NCBI GenBank assembly: GCA_951799425.1
Contig: OX637409.1
Location: forward strand, 19,251,460 to 19,315,459
Reading direction: 5' to 3'
DNA: 64,000 nt
Source of the DNA: Ilex aquifolium
Taxonomy: Eukaryota; Streptophyta; Magnoliopsida; Aquifoliales; Aquifoliaceae
The position numbers and the translations under genes are program-made. The notes beneath the pieces are model-generated. The model saw only the letters and a program-made list of their open reading frames with translations. It had not been told where the DNA came from and did no database searches. Shown in pieces: positions 1 to 11,468 of this stretch; the first letter of the stretch is position 1, and each line of letters starts with the position of its first letter.

Positions 1-2002
1 AAACACATCCAAACACTCGAAAGTGTTCGACTGAAGGCTTGATTCCACTCCAAGCCTCTTCTGGAGTCATATTCTTCACAATTATGGTAGGGCTTCGGTT
101 TAGAACATGTACCGTCCAGTTTACTGCTTCCAGCCAGAAGCATTTTGGAATCTTCTTTTCTGACAACATACACCGAACCATGTTCATGATTGTCCTGTTC
201 TTCCTTTCTGCCACCCCGTTTTGCTGTGGAGTGAACGCAGCCGTCAACTGCCTCTTGATGCCATTCTCCTTACAGAACTGATTGAACTCTTGTGAAGTAA
301 ATTCTCCTCTAAACACTTAATGTAAGTGCCTGTTTCTTTCTCAACAAGACTCTTAAAATATTTAAACATACTAAGAGCTTCTGATTTCTCAACTAAATAA
401 TAGACCCATGTTTTCCGACTAAAGTCGTCAATGAAACAGATTGTGTACCTCTTGTTGCTATTGGAAATAGGTGTGATTGGACCACATAAGTCTGCATGGA
501 TCAGTTGGAGCTTCTGTGATGCTCTCCAGATACTTTTCTTTGGGATAGGATCACGGTGTTGTTTTCCTATCATGCAGTCCTTGCACACTGTTGTGGGAGC
601 AACAAGCTGTGGCAATTCATGTACCATCTTCTTGAATTGGAGTGTTTTCAGGCCTTTATAGCTCAAATGACCATACCTTTGATGCCACAACTGAGACATA
701 TCTTGAGTGGTTGTATGAAAACAGGCAGCCTTGCTTGGTTGAGACATAGCTTAGAAAGAACATTCGATTAGCTGACATTTCAGTTTGAATAATCAACCCC
801 CTCTCTGGATGATAAATCCGACATTCTCCATGTTGAATGAGGATTGCTAATCCTCTCTCCTGCAACTGCCCGATACTCAACAAGTTGTTTTTCAATTCCG
901 GCAGATAGAACACCTCGGTAACTACATGAACACGTCCATTCACTTGTAGCCTCACACGGCCTTTTCCCATAACTAATATCCTCGAGTTATCTCCAAGGTT
1001 AACCTTCTATCTAAAGCTTTCATTGAGATCAGTGAACCAGGCTTTATCTCCACTCATATGATTGCTGCACCCCGAGTCTAGAAACCAAATATCTTCTTTT
1101 TTTGCTCCATGTAACTTCACGTACGACATCAGTAGCATTTCTTCCTTTTCATCAAGCTCAGCAAAATTGGCTTTTTTGCCCCAACTTGGACACTCATATT
1201 GAAAGTGTCCGAGCTTGTGGCAACTATAACACTCAACAAGGGATTTGTCGAATGTTTGACGCCCTCAACCTCTGCCTCTTCCTCTATATGATCCTCTGCC
1301 ACGTCCTCTTCCTCCTGACCTGTCTTCATGAGTTATCTTCAAGGCCTGTTCTTCCCCATCATGCTTGTGAAATTTCTGCTCATGAACAATCAATGAGCTT
1401 TGTAATTCATCAATGGACAGCTGGTCAATATCTTTCGACTCCTCAATAGAACAAACTATGTAATTAAATTTGTCTGTTAAGGGGCGAAGTATTTTCTCCA
1501 CAATTGTAACGTCTACCATACGTTCACCATGCACCCTCATCTTATTTGCAACAGACATTACACGAGAAAAATAATCACAAACTTTCTCACCAGTTTTTAT
1601 CTCTAATGTTTCAAACTCTTTACGAAGAGCTTGCAGGATCGACCGCTTCACCCTTGCATTCCCCTCATATTTCTTCCTCATCGAGTCTCATATTTGCTTT
1701 GAAGTGTCTTTCTGAAGTATGGTCTCCAAGATGGTTCGGTCGATTGCCTGGAACAAGTAATTCTTCACTTTCAGATCCTTCAACTTCAACTCGTCGAGCT
1801 TTCTTTGTTGTGCCTCAGCCACAGCTACTCCAACCTCTGTTTCTGCATAACCAATCTCCACCAGGTTCCAATATTCCTTGAACCTCAGAAAATTTTCCAT
1901 TAGCATGCTCCAATGGTCATAATGGCCATCGAAGCGGGGAATTGCTAGCTGCACGAAATTCCCTTCACTCATCATACCTCTCTCTGTTTGCAAGTCACTC
2001 AA
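1..2002 (-). pseudogene. Copia gag-pol polyprotein, degraded
   Basis: The reading frame starts at 2002 with a UBN2-type gag. The zinc knuckle CX2CX4HX4C is near 1231-1189, the protease motif DSG near 1078, the GAG-pre-integrase HHCC region near 690-580, and the integrase motifs HADLCGP and FIDDFSR follow. Inactivating changes seen directly: an in-frame TGA at 1690-1688 where the family has Trp in gag; TGA at 1267-1265 in the Arg/Gly-rich stretch; TAG at 1009-1007; a one-base frameshift near 745; and a short deletion near 306 that removes the conserved RTDNG stretch carrying the second catalytic Asp of the integrase. Downstream of that lesion the conserved GGEF and NGVAERKNR motifs are still readable to the window edge. 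The nonsense changes are C-to-T or G-to-A, as expected for decay of methylated DNA. Family assignment is secure; loss of function is inferred from the lesions. Confidence 0.9.
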
Positions 2003-2040
2003 AAAGTCTGCGGCTTTTTTTTTCTCTCAGGCCCAGTGGG

Positions 2041-2053
2041 GGCTCTGATACCA
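2041..2053 (-). other. Primer binding site of the Copia element (initiator tRNA-Met)
   Basis: The minus strand reads TGGTATCAGAGCC, complementary to the 3' end of plant initiator tRNA-Met, three bases inside the LTR. This is the standard Copia primer site. Confidence 0.9.
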
Positions 2054-2056
2054 GAT

Positions 2057-2357
2057 TGTTGTTAAACAAAGAACTTCAACAAAGCAGTACACTTAATCTT
2101 GGAGAATGACTTGTTATTGAATTCAGCAAACTCTGGCTATTATATAGCCTTACAACTTCCTAAATAAAAGCAAGATTACAGCCCACATTTACTCTAACAG
2201 AAAAATGGTAATCAACGAAGGAAATAGTCAAAACAAACAACCTACTCCCTAGTCAACAAGGATTATTTAAAACAGAAGATCAAACCTAACAGAAAACACC
2301 TAAAAACTCGATAGATTATTAGGATTACTATTTGAAGGCTATTTTCATCTCTCTACA
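2057..2357 (-). repeat. 5' LTR of the Copia element
   Basis: On the minus strand the 301-bp LTR begins TGTAGAGAGATG and ends GTTTAACAACA, with TG/CA ends. A TATATAATAG-like promoter box lies near 2138-2147. The right boundary is set by the TG terminus, because the partner LTR is outside the window, so it is accurate to a few bases only. Confidence 0.75.
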
Positions 2358-4276
2358 TTTATTGACTTAGGTCAAAAGTTGAATTCATTCTAAATATGTT
2401 TTAATTTAGAAGGAGATGGCATTTTACATGATTGTTTTGTATGCTGGCAAGGGCTATCCACTCAATGGTGATAGACTGACCATGCTTCTGTCATCCTATA
2501 TGTTGCATAGTGAGAAAACAGTTAAACTATAGTATGAATTGTTAAGATGGGTAAGTGAATGAACAAGAAATGCTGGATAAGAAATGATGTATTACCGAGA
2601 AGCTAAAGGTAGTGTAAATTGAGAGGGATATAATGCATTACAGAGAAGCTGAGGATAATGTAAATTGAAGCTAGTGTGAGGGAATGTTGTCTTTCATAGG
2701 TGTTGCAGATACCCTCAAGGCTAATAACCTGTGACCTGATATCATTGCAAGATGGATAAGGTAATGGTACCCAGATGGGCACGGGATAAGGGCTCTAACG
2801 GCTGCTCCTGCTCTCACTCTCCTACATGCGGCGCCTTCTAAGGTCCACGCTCCTTTTGGATTGGTGCAACAAGATCATCTTGGGCTTCTGCTCATTATCT
2901 GTTACCATCACAGGCACAAGCCTAGCACGATCATACATACTTGGGTAGTCACGATGAAATGCACCTACTAGCCGTTGAGTATGCCGCCTGTTAAACAATG
3001 TGGCTTTACAGGTAACATGTTGGTGCTAGGGTTTCCCGGGGTCAAAGAGAAGCGTCCAGTGTATCTCTAAGAGGACTGCAGAGATCTCTCATTTCACACT
3101 CTTTGGAATCTTGAAGACGCGTGGCTTGGAATGTGGGTAGGATTCGTCATGACGTGGGATCCCAAGTTGAGGCATGATGTTGTGACCTGACGAAGAAACG
3201 GAAGTGACTATCAAATATTTCACACACATGACACAACCTTCACCCACTTCATCAAGTTGGCCCTTACCTGCTAGACTCGTGTCCCTGGCGTGGTGCTCCT
3301 TTAGTTGCCAGATCCACATTCTCCACATTAAGAACATCCCTAATGGCATTTCAGTTGATGTGATTCCGCACGTCACCCCTTCTTGGAACCTTTACTTATC
3401 CAAATTGCCTTCAAAATACCCATACCTCCATGGTAGAAAGGGCAAGACTAAAAGAAGGACATCTCTCTTGCACAAACTTCCAAATAATCACCTTCGTTAT
3501 ACCTTTAGGCCCTGACCTACCAAAATAGTACTCCTCTCTTCTTAACTTAGGTGTGCTTATTTTGCACTCACTAAAAACGATCTATAACCATGTGCAGATT
3601 TTGCTCAGAAGTTGCTCTGTCTCTCTCTCGCCAAATTTCCCAGTACTTCTCTCATTTGTTGCTTCTTCTGGGGCTTTTTTTCAGTAATGTTTCCCATATC
3701 TTGAATTGACCCTATCAACTGCCAGGTTTCTCATCCCTCAGTAAATGTTTTTGCTTTTTTTTTTTTTTTCCTCTTTTTGTGGTGCGACAAATGGTCCATA
3801 AGATGATGCTATGACCAATCTAAGATCAGGTAACACACTGCTTATTGATAATGGAGAAAACTAAATTGAATAAACTTAAGATTAACATTTGATTGTTAAA
3901 TGATTTCATATTTATCTTATCAACGAATAATTTCTTCTAGGATCTCATATTCTTTTTCAATTGAGATAATTTCTGTTGTTGGTTGCTTGTCTCACATTCT
4001 GTTAGTGGATAGTTTTGGTTTGCAAGATGGGAACGGTTAAGAATGTGGTACAAAAAGGTTTCACCTATATAAATCATATTTAATGTGTTGAGAAGTGTTT
4101 ACATGTAGACTTGTTTGTTTTGCCTTTGAAGTGCACCATATGCTGGAACATTCTTACCAAAATAGTATTTGCTAAGATAATAGTGTTTTCTGGTAATTTT
4201 AAGTATGAATTTATTGTTGTATAATCAATATAGCTAGTTCAGATGATTCTCTGCCTTATTTTGTTTGAAAATGCAG
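2358..4276. other. Non-coding stretch between Copia LTR and first RAD51B exon in view; unidentified codon-like tract 2880-3480
   Basis: No RAD51B exon and no Walker A codons are visible here, so this is either intron or sequence that replaced the 5' end of the gene. On the minus strand between about 3480 and 2880 there are short open stretches with balanced codon use (for example a HRDYPSMYDRARL segment near 2970-2930) interrupted by stops, and a possible splice donor AG/GTAAGG near 3270. I do not recognise the family. A T-rich run lies at 3755-3769. Confidence 0.5.
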
Positions 4277-7200
4277 CTTTGCCTGAAGCTTTCATTACTG
4301 GCCTCACTGCCTTCCAGTTATGGGGGCTTAGGTGGTCGTGTAATATATATTGATGTAGAATCCAAATTTAGTTCAAGAAGGTACCTGAGGAATGTTTTAT
4401 GATATTACTTCTTCCGGGCTTGTGATATTACTTGATTTCCCAAATTTTAATCAGACATGCTAAATATTTGAATTATGAAATCTGTCCTTCTCAGGCTGGT
4501 AGAAATTGGCGTTAATAGTTTCCCAGAAATATTTCGCACAGAAGGAATGGCACAGGAGGTATACAGCAGATTTGTCCAGGTTTTGATGTCTTCGCTATGT
4601 TTACTTACCGTGTCATATCTAAAAAAATATATCGTTTATTTTTACTGCAGATGGCTGGTAGGATTCTAGTTATGCGGCCGACAACACTCTCTGAATTCAC
4701 CGAGAGGTGTGAACTGGAAGTAAACTCAATGCCCTTGGCATATGAGCGGATAGAATCAGATTTAAATAAACTTTCAGTGCAGAGGGAATGGTAATAGTTA
4801 TAGATTGAGACAGCCAGCAGAAATGGTGACAAGACAAGCGCAATTTAGGAATTCCATACAATTTGCCTAAAACCTTAGGCCCACTGTGGCAAGACAAGAG
4901 TTCACAAAAAGTATTAGTATCTTTACAGACTTCAAGAAGTGGAGCAAATCACCAACCGAGATAAGCCTAGTACAGTTTAATAGGTTAAAACCATGCCTTA
5001 GCTGTCAAACAATTTTCCACTAATAACATTTTGTTGGGAAGAATTGTACTGATTAAAAGATGAGTCTGGTGAATGTGTCTCCATGCTAAATTGGACTTGT
5101 CCTCTATTACTTTGAGTTTTCTGGCCTGGTTGACAATCAATTTTACTGATTCTTATGAGCATTCTATCATTTCAATCTTGAAAATCATTTTACTTATTAT
5201 TTAGCTTCAGTTACCTAATGCTGTCCCTTTTCTTTTTGTACTACTTAAAAGTCCCCACCATTCTATCCATCCTGATTGATACTAATTTAGTGTTTTTGTA
5301 TTGTTTATTGGTGTGGGCTTTTATACTATGCCTATTCATAGTAGACCTTGTCTTTCTGCCATATGTTCATAGTTGTTCTTTGGCCATTGAGCTAAGAGCT
5401 TACTATATTGTTAACAGCTTGCAGCAAATTAAGGTTTCACTCCTACAACACCAGGTGAAATTGCTCATTATTGATAGCATGGCAGCTCTGGTTTCAGGGT
5501 AAGTTCATTTCTTTGTCACCACATCTGAGTGGACGAGTCTAGTTATGCTTAACTGAAGTTGTCAGCTCTGCAACATCGCCTCATTTTCCTGGAAGTGTGT
5601 AATTTCATCCACTTCCAGTTTCTTAGAAGTCGTATTTTAGTGATGGATCTTTTTTTGTTTTACTTCTTTGAAACACTGGGAACTGTGCCCCAGCTGTGAC
5701 TCAGATTGCACCTCTCCTTTGGTCATGGCTTGAAATATCATTCTAGTTAACAAAAGATGGTAGACTTAAGGTCATGCAGATGGAAGTTCATGTATTAGTA
5801 TAATTTTGGACTATCAATTTTTTTGGCAAATCTTTGAAAATAGTATCTTTCGCTCTTCTGAAGTGGGTTTGATTTTGTTTTCTAATTAACAGTTGTTTTT
5901 AATAATCTTACAAATGAAGCCCCTTTTCATGCATGAGTTCTTCTATTTACTTCTCATAAACAGCGAGGTGAGTAGTAAGATAAATGTCATCTAGTACTTC
6001 GTCAGCCATTTTGTGTATTTACCTGCTATGTTCAGTAGAAAAACGCAAGATGAAGATATAACTGAACTCTGTTCTTGTTCTTACGCCTGAGGGAGAGATG
6101 AATGGGAGAAAGGGTGGTATCCTATTCTTTTTTGTCAGTTGCTTGGTTGATAACCAGTATAATACAATTGTCCATATGATATGATAAAATTTATAGTATT
6201 CATACGTCATTGTATGAACAACTTAATGAGATTTTTTCATATTCTCTTCCCACGTGCAACAAATGTGCATTTTACTCACGCATATAACTACTTAATACCA
6301 TGCAGCATGTTTGATCCTCTCTGTTTTTATTGAAGCAATATTTTGTTTCATTTTGTTCAGGGAATATGAGCAGGGACCCCCTAGACTACATTCATTGGGT
6401 TGGCACATATCGTTTATCAAGTGAGGATTCTGTCTTCTTACCTTTCCTGTTCAAACTTGTTATCAACAGATGGATTTTTTGTGCTCAACTGTCTTGTTTC
6501 TTTGACATCTCTAGGTCACTTGCAGAATTTTCTCGTATTCCTGTAGTGGTGACTAACCAAGTAAGATCTCAAAGCCTTGATGAAGCCTCCCAATATTCTT
6601 TCCAAGGTATAATCGCATGATTTTATTGTGGAAGTTTCTGCCCCTAGTCGTTAACACACGTATTGTATTTTTTTTCAGTGCAGAGCCGATGTAATACTAA
6701 AGAGAATTCCACAAGATTTGATTCTCATCTCGTAGCTGCTTTGGGGATTCACTGGGCTCATTCTGTTACTATCCGACTAGTTCTTGAAGCTAAATCAGGT
6801 TGGTTTGGCAGTTGGCACTTTCCTTGACACAAAATGTTTCTGAATTAAATATCGAACAGTCAAAAGATATCTTGTCTGTTTGCTTCAGTGTTCCGGTGAA
6901 CAGCATATGAATAAAGAAAGGAAGGAAGGAAAGAGAATACATGAGAAATTTGAATCATCTTCCTTTGTTTAGGTAGAAAGGGAGAAAAATTTAAAGGAAT
7001 TTGTGAAGTTGTTCTAGTTCTGCTGATACATCATACCTTGGTTTCTATTCCTAATTTTTTCCTGTAAATCGATCGTAATCAAACAGTTGAATATTTGGGT
7101 AGCAGGCGATCATTCTTTTGGAAGATTTTTTCTCCTCTTTGCTCCTTTTCTTCCACCTCATCGAGCCAGACAAATGAAAAGGAATGGATCTTAGAACTCT

Positions 7201-9150
7201 TCTTTCCTTAGAATCCATGTGTAATTACTTTAAAAGAAAATAGAAAAAGAGAGAAGAAACTTTTCAGAAAACTAGTGCTGTCAAAATTAGGATTTTGACC
7301 TGATAAGTGGCAACACTAGAAAAAATAGAGGTTGCAATGCTTCTGTGAGAAGTTAGAAGTGATAATCATATACAACTACAGTAGGATGTTGACCAAGCAG
7401 CTTTGTTAATGCTTAATGAAGACCAATGAATGCATTAGTAAATAGTAAGGATTTGATCCATGTTGAAGACGGGAAAGGATGCTTGGAAAGAAAAAGTAAA
7501 TGACAGCCAAGAAGACATGAGAGAGCCACTGAGGAAAGATTGATGGACTTTCATATGTGAACGTTACGATCCGAAATAGACTTCAATGAGGAAAATAGCA
7601 CTGGCATAGCTAAACCCAATTATTGTTAAAATTTTTTTAGAACACGTTGGAGATATGCCACCAACACACTAGAGGATACGTTTTGAGATTTTGTTTTCTT
7701 CAAATTATTGAAAACTTGTCAAATAACATTATAATTATGGAAGTTATTTTTGTAATTTAAAGAGATATGTGTCAAATGCACAATATAATAATCACTACAT
7801 GAACATAGGACATGAATATAACATAATTTCGGACATGATTGTGAAATTATTTACAAATTATGAACTTTCTATATGAAAGTAATATGATGAAAAATGGGGT
7901 TATAAAATTGGGGCTCTTTGAATTGGTGAGAATTAGGGTTACGAAGATCTTTTAAAAAATTGAAATTGTGGTAGTGATTGATTGTTGAATCATGAATGTT
8001 TATGAGTAATGTGTATCGGTATATGTGATATTGGATTTTATGATTGAATGATATCATGATGTGAATTGTTAGGATTGATTAAAGGATAAATTGAATGATT
8101 ATTATTAATATATATACACACACACACACACAGTATTTGACGTGTCCCCCAATGTGTCTATGTCCTATTTTTTTGTAAAATTTCGTGCCGGCATGTCCCC
8201 GTCCATCCTTCTTAGGTCACTTCCACCTGTGAAGGTATGTAACAATGCTTTTACTTCGTTCTCGACACCTTACATTCACATTCTACTTTTACAAATTGTA
8301 TTCATATGCTATCCATATCTCTAATTAATAAGCAAATAAGGCAAACCTGATTTTCCCTTTTTTAGGAAAAGCTACACTATATGCGTTAAGTTTTACACAT
8401 ATGGACATACTTTTTGGATTTCTAATCTGACCCTCTAATAAGTTAATTTGGTAAACTGTTCTTTCAAGGGATTTAAGGATTTGAAGATTTTTGGAATGTT
8501 CTTGTGAATCTGATTTTATTCATCATTGTCTTCTGTCTTTCAGGGAAGCGGTTTATGAAGGTGGCAAAATCTCCAATGGCTCCCCCTCTGGCATTCCCTT
8601 TCATCATAACTTCATCTGGGATTTCATTGCTAAATGATGATGGAGTAGAAATGACAGGGCCACAGATAAACACAATACATTGTCAAGGTCTGTTAATTAT
8701 TTGTTTATTAATTTTGGGTGAAATTGGCAACAGCTTTTATGTGGACTATGAAATCTCTTCCAGTGGTTACATTCTATAGGCAGATCAGACCGAGTACCAT
8801 CCATCATTTAATGTCTCCACTTTCAGTCTCCCTCGTGAATAATAAGTTCTCAACAATTGTTAAATAGGTAGCAAAACACCGGGATATTGATGGGTCCCAC
8901 TGCTGACCCCCTTTATGTGGGTGGTAATACTTTCAAGATTTTAATTTTGGAACATATTAGTACCTTAAGGTTAGATCATCCTAGTACTCATCCTTAAAGG
9001 ATACACATCTCATGCTTGTTTGAAAATACATGTTTCTCATTTTTGCTTTCCCCCTTGGAGTATATAAATCTCAAAAGTTTAAGAGTGTTTCTATGACTGA
9101 CTGCAGGGCCCAGTGACATAATCAATAGCCACATTGAAAAGTTACAATGA
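4277..9150 (+). CDS. RAD51B: DNA repair protein RAD51 homolog 2 (RAD51B), C-terminal 254 codons, 5' exons not in window
   Basis: RAD51B is a RAD51 paralogue of the RecA/RAD51 ATPase family. With RAD51C, RAD51D and XRCC2 it forms the BCDX2 complex, which supports homologous recombination in the nucleus. Nine coding exons with GT/AG borders: 4277-4380, 4495-4558, 4651-4706, 5418-5498, 6361-6420, 6515-6606, 6679-6798, 8544-8687, 9107-9150; the total of 765 nt stays in frame and ends at TGA 9148-9150. Diagnostic stretches are VIYIDVESKFSSRR, GMAQEMAGRILV, the Walker B strand LLIIDSMAALVSG, the SLAEFSRIPVVVTNQVRSQ segment, and GKRFMKVAKSPMAPPLAF near the end. Plant RAD51B is about 370 aa, so roughly 115 residues including Walker A are missing. 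They may lie left of the Copia element or be lost. All visible exons are open with good splice sites, suggesting selection until recently. The short last exon (GPSDIINSHIEKLQ) is the least certain. Confidence 0.93.
8109..8132. repeat. AT/AC microsatellite
   Basis: An alternating (TA)n then (CA)n run lies inside the 1.7-kb RAD51B intron between the exons ending at 6798 and starting at 8544. The rest of that intron (6799-8543) shows no recognisable gene or element. Confidence 0.9.
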
Positions 9151-9620
9151 TGAGTTAAGGTGGAGGCTGAGTGGATTGATATCTAGGCATGTTAATCCCT
9201 TTTCCTGAGAATTTGATCAACTATTCTAAACTGTTCTTTAATTCTAACTACAGTTGTTATGGGCCTATCAATTTATATATACATCCATTATTTGGTTTTG
9301 ATTTTTCAAATGCTCTTTGGTACAGGACCTTGATTTGACACTTCCACTTTGACAGTCTTATCGTTTCCAGTTTTCTGTTTTTGTAACTGTTATGGGATGA
9401 ATAGGGATCTAATTATTTTTCATTGTTGATGATAATGGTCTACCTATCATGTATATGTGAATGTTACAGCCCTATTTTCACTAGAATTGTAAAATTCATA
9501 TTGTTGGAAATTCAGGTATGTCATAGGAATTAAGCAACTGTAATAGTTTTATATCTTTCTTCGATGTTGGATACAATCTCTCTTAACAACATGACTATTA
9601 TATTTCTACTTTGAACCTTC
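9151..9620 (+). other. RAD51B 3' flank / probable 3' UTR
   Basis: AT-rich sequence directly after the RAD51B stop codon, without ORFs or recognisable repeats. It probably holds the 3' UTR and polyadenylation region. No clear AATAAA signal was singled out. Confidence 0.4.
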
Positions 9621-9625
9621 ATGGG

Positions 9626-9819
9626 TGCTGGAGTTATTTCCTAATTTGTTAGGGTTTTCCTAATTTGTTAAAGTTTTCTTTATTTTACCTAGTTTGGAGT
9701 TATTTCCTAGTTTTTTAGGGTTTTCCTTATTTTACCCTTATTGTACCTTTATTTTTGACTATATATACGGGGCTCTACAATTGGTTTGTATCCCTTTCTT
9801 TCTTCTAAATATTTCAAGT
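9626..9819 (+). repeat. 5' LTR of the non-autonomous element
   Basis: The 194-bp LTR starts TGCTGGAGTTATTTCC and contains a TATATATACGG box near 9762. It matches the 3' LTR at 11450 apart from scattered substitutions and a 13-bp duplication present only in the 3' copy. Confidence 0.88.
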
Positions 9820-9831
9820 TGGTATCAGAGT
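9820..9831 (+). other. Primer binding site (initiator tRNA-Met)
   Basis: TGGTATCAGAGT directly follows the 5' LTR and matches the initiator tRNA-Met complement used by most plant Copia elements. Confidence 0.85.
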
Positions 9832-10401
9832 CTAACTCTAATCCTAGCCCCTCCTCCACGTTGCAGCCACCACACTGCTTCTAGACTTTTTTGGTGGATT
9901 GTTATTTTTTTGCGGTTCCAAGGGACTGTGAACAGTGTCGAAAATACTGTTCACTTGGTGAACAGTAACATCGGTACTGTTCACAGAGCGTGAACAGCGC
10001 CGAAATTACTGTTCACGCTCTATGAACAGTGCCGATGAACAGTGTTTAATTCCTTGTGATTTCTGCCGGTTGATTTTGCACTGTACTTTTTTTCACGTTG
10101 CTCCTCTTTGTTAACTTGTTCGTTGACTGTTTGTTGCTGCACCTTGAAGAAGAATTCAACCGTTCTTTTGGGCTGGATTGTGATTGTTTGACTGGGTTGT
10201 TCTTTTGAAAGTTATGGAATTTGGGTTGTCTAGTTGCTGGAATCTGATTTAGCAACTGTTTTCGTTAAAACCCCAATTTGTTGGTTCTTTGCCTTCGTGC
10301 GTCTTCGTGCTTCGCGCTCTTTGTCGTAGTGTCGCAGCTTCTAGACTTTTAAGAGGGGTTGAATCCTCTTCTCCGTTAATCTGCTCTTGATGCAGTAGAT
10401 C

Positions 10402-10935
10402 CATTATTTATATTTACGGGAGCTTTCTGGACCTTCTTTATTTGTCGCTATTGGTCGACTGGAGGTATATTGTTCTCCCTTATTTTATCTCTCTATTTAT
10501 TTTAGAGATTTCTTCGTTGATTTGCTCTTGATGCAGTAGATCATTTATGTATATTTCTTGGATTTTTGGGCACCGTGACCTGATTATTTGAGAGCTTTTT
10601 TGGACCTTCTTTATTTGTCGCTATTGGTCGACTGAAGGTATATTGTTCTCCCTTATTTTATCTCTCTATTTATTTTAGAGTTGTTTTTCTGGGCACCGTG
10701 ACCTGATTATTTGAGAGCTTTCTGGACCTTCTTTATTTGTCGCTATTGGTTGACTGGAGGTATATTGTTCTCCCTTATTTTATCTCTCTATTTATTTTAG
10801 AGTTGTTTTTTCTGGGCACTGTGATCTAATTATTTGGGAGCTTTCTGGACCTTCTTTATTTGTCGATATTGGTCGACTGGAGGTATATTGTTCTCCCTCA
10901 TTTTATCTCTATTTATTTTAGAGTTGTTTTTTTGT
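10402..10935 (+). repeat. Tandem repeat of about 122 bp, four copies, in the element leader
   Basis: The anchor GGACCTTCTTTATTTGTCG recurs at 10429, 10602, 10724 and 10847 (the last with one change), spacing 173, 122 and 123 bp. Each copy carries TCGACTGGAGGTATATTG or a one-base variant and ends near GATTATTTGAGAGC. The first interval holds about 50 bp more, including a second GATGCAGTAGATC segment. Confidence 0.85.
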
Positions 10936-11042
10936 CACGGGTGCCCTAGTATTATTGTTGTTATATGACCATTACTGAGGGATTTGAGACCCCTACTGTT
11001 GACACCTCTACCGTTGAGACCTTTATTGGTACTTCCACCTTT

Positions 11043-11468
11043 ATGTTTGACCAGCGCCGTTAGGGCGTCCCAGACCAGTGCAGACAGGGGGATTCTCGTC
11101 AGTGTGATTATTGTGGCCGACCAAGACATCTCAGGGCTACTTGTTGGAAGCTTCATCCGGAGCTTAAGCCGTCTCCTCGCGGCCGTACTGCTACTACTGC
11201 TGCTATTGCTGAGATACCACCACTTACTACCGCTGTTCCTGTTGCTGCTCCTACTGTTCCTCCTTGGCAGAGTGATATGGATGCTATCACATCCCGATTG
11301 GATATACTTATGTCCACTCTGACTTCTCAGGGTCCGACTTTTGCTACTGCCACCACTACAGGACCCAAACCTGTCACTCTATCCATTCTTTGGGACTCCG
11401 TTGTCAAGCTTGGCTTAATTGACATTTTTGCGCCTAACTTGAAGGGGAGTGTTGGAGTTATTTCCTAG
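11043..11468 (+). pseudogene. gag zinc-knuckle remnant of the non-autonomous element
   Basis: One frame has ATG at 11043, a TAG at 11061, and is then open to 11468. It encodes a CX2CX4HX4C knuckle (Cys codons at 11103 and 11112, His at 11127, Cys at 11142) followed by WKLHPELKPSPRGR and an Ala/Thr/Pro-rich tail that runs into the 3' LTR. In Copia gag proteins such a knuckle binds the RNA genome. No capsid, protease or pol domain is left, so the product could at most be a nucleocapsid fragment. Confidence 0.7.

Larger units (their letters stand above)
1..2357 (-). mobile_element. Copia LTR retrotransposon, 3' part beyond window edge
   Basis: Read on the minus strand the order is 5' LTR (2357 to 2057), primer binding site (2053 to 2041), gag, zinc knuckle, protease, GAG-pre-integrase and integrase core, which is the Ty1/Copia order up to integrase. 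Reverse transcriptase, RNase H and the 3' LTR must lie left of position 1. The LTR has TG...CA termini and a TATA-like box near 2138-2147. The coding part is dead (see the next entry). The element lies upstream of, and antisense to, the RAD51B exons and may sit in an intron of that gene. Confidence 0.93.

Noticed and set aside
244-747. Separate small gene
   Set aside because: It is part of the Copia polyprotein (GAG-pre-integrase and integrase) after a frameshift.
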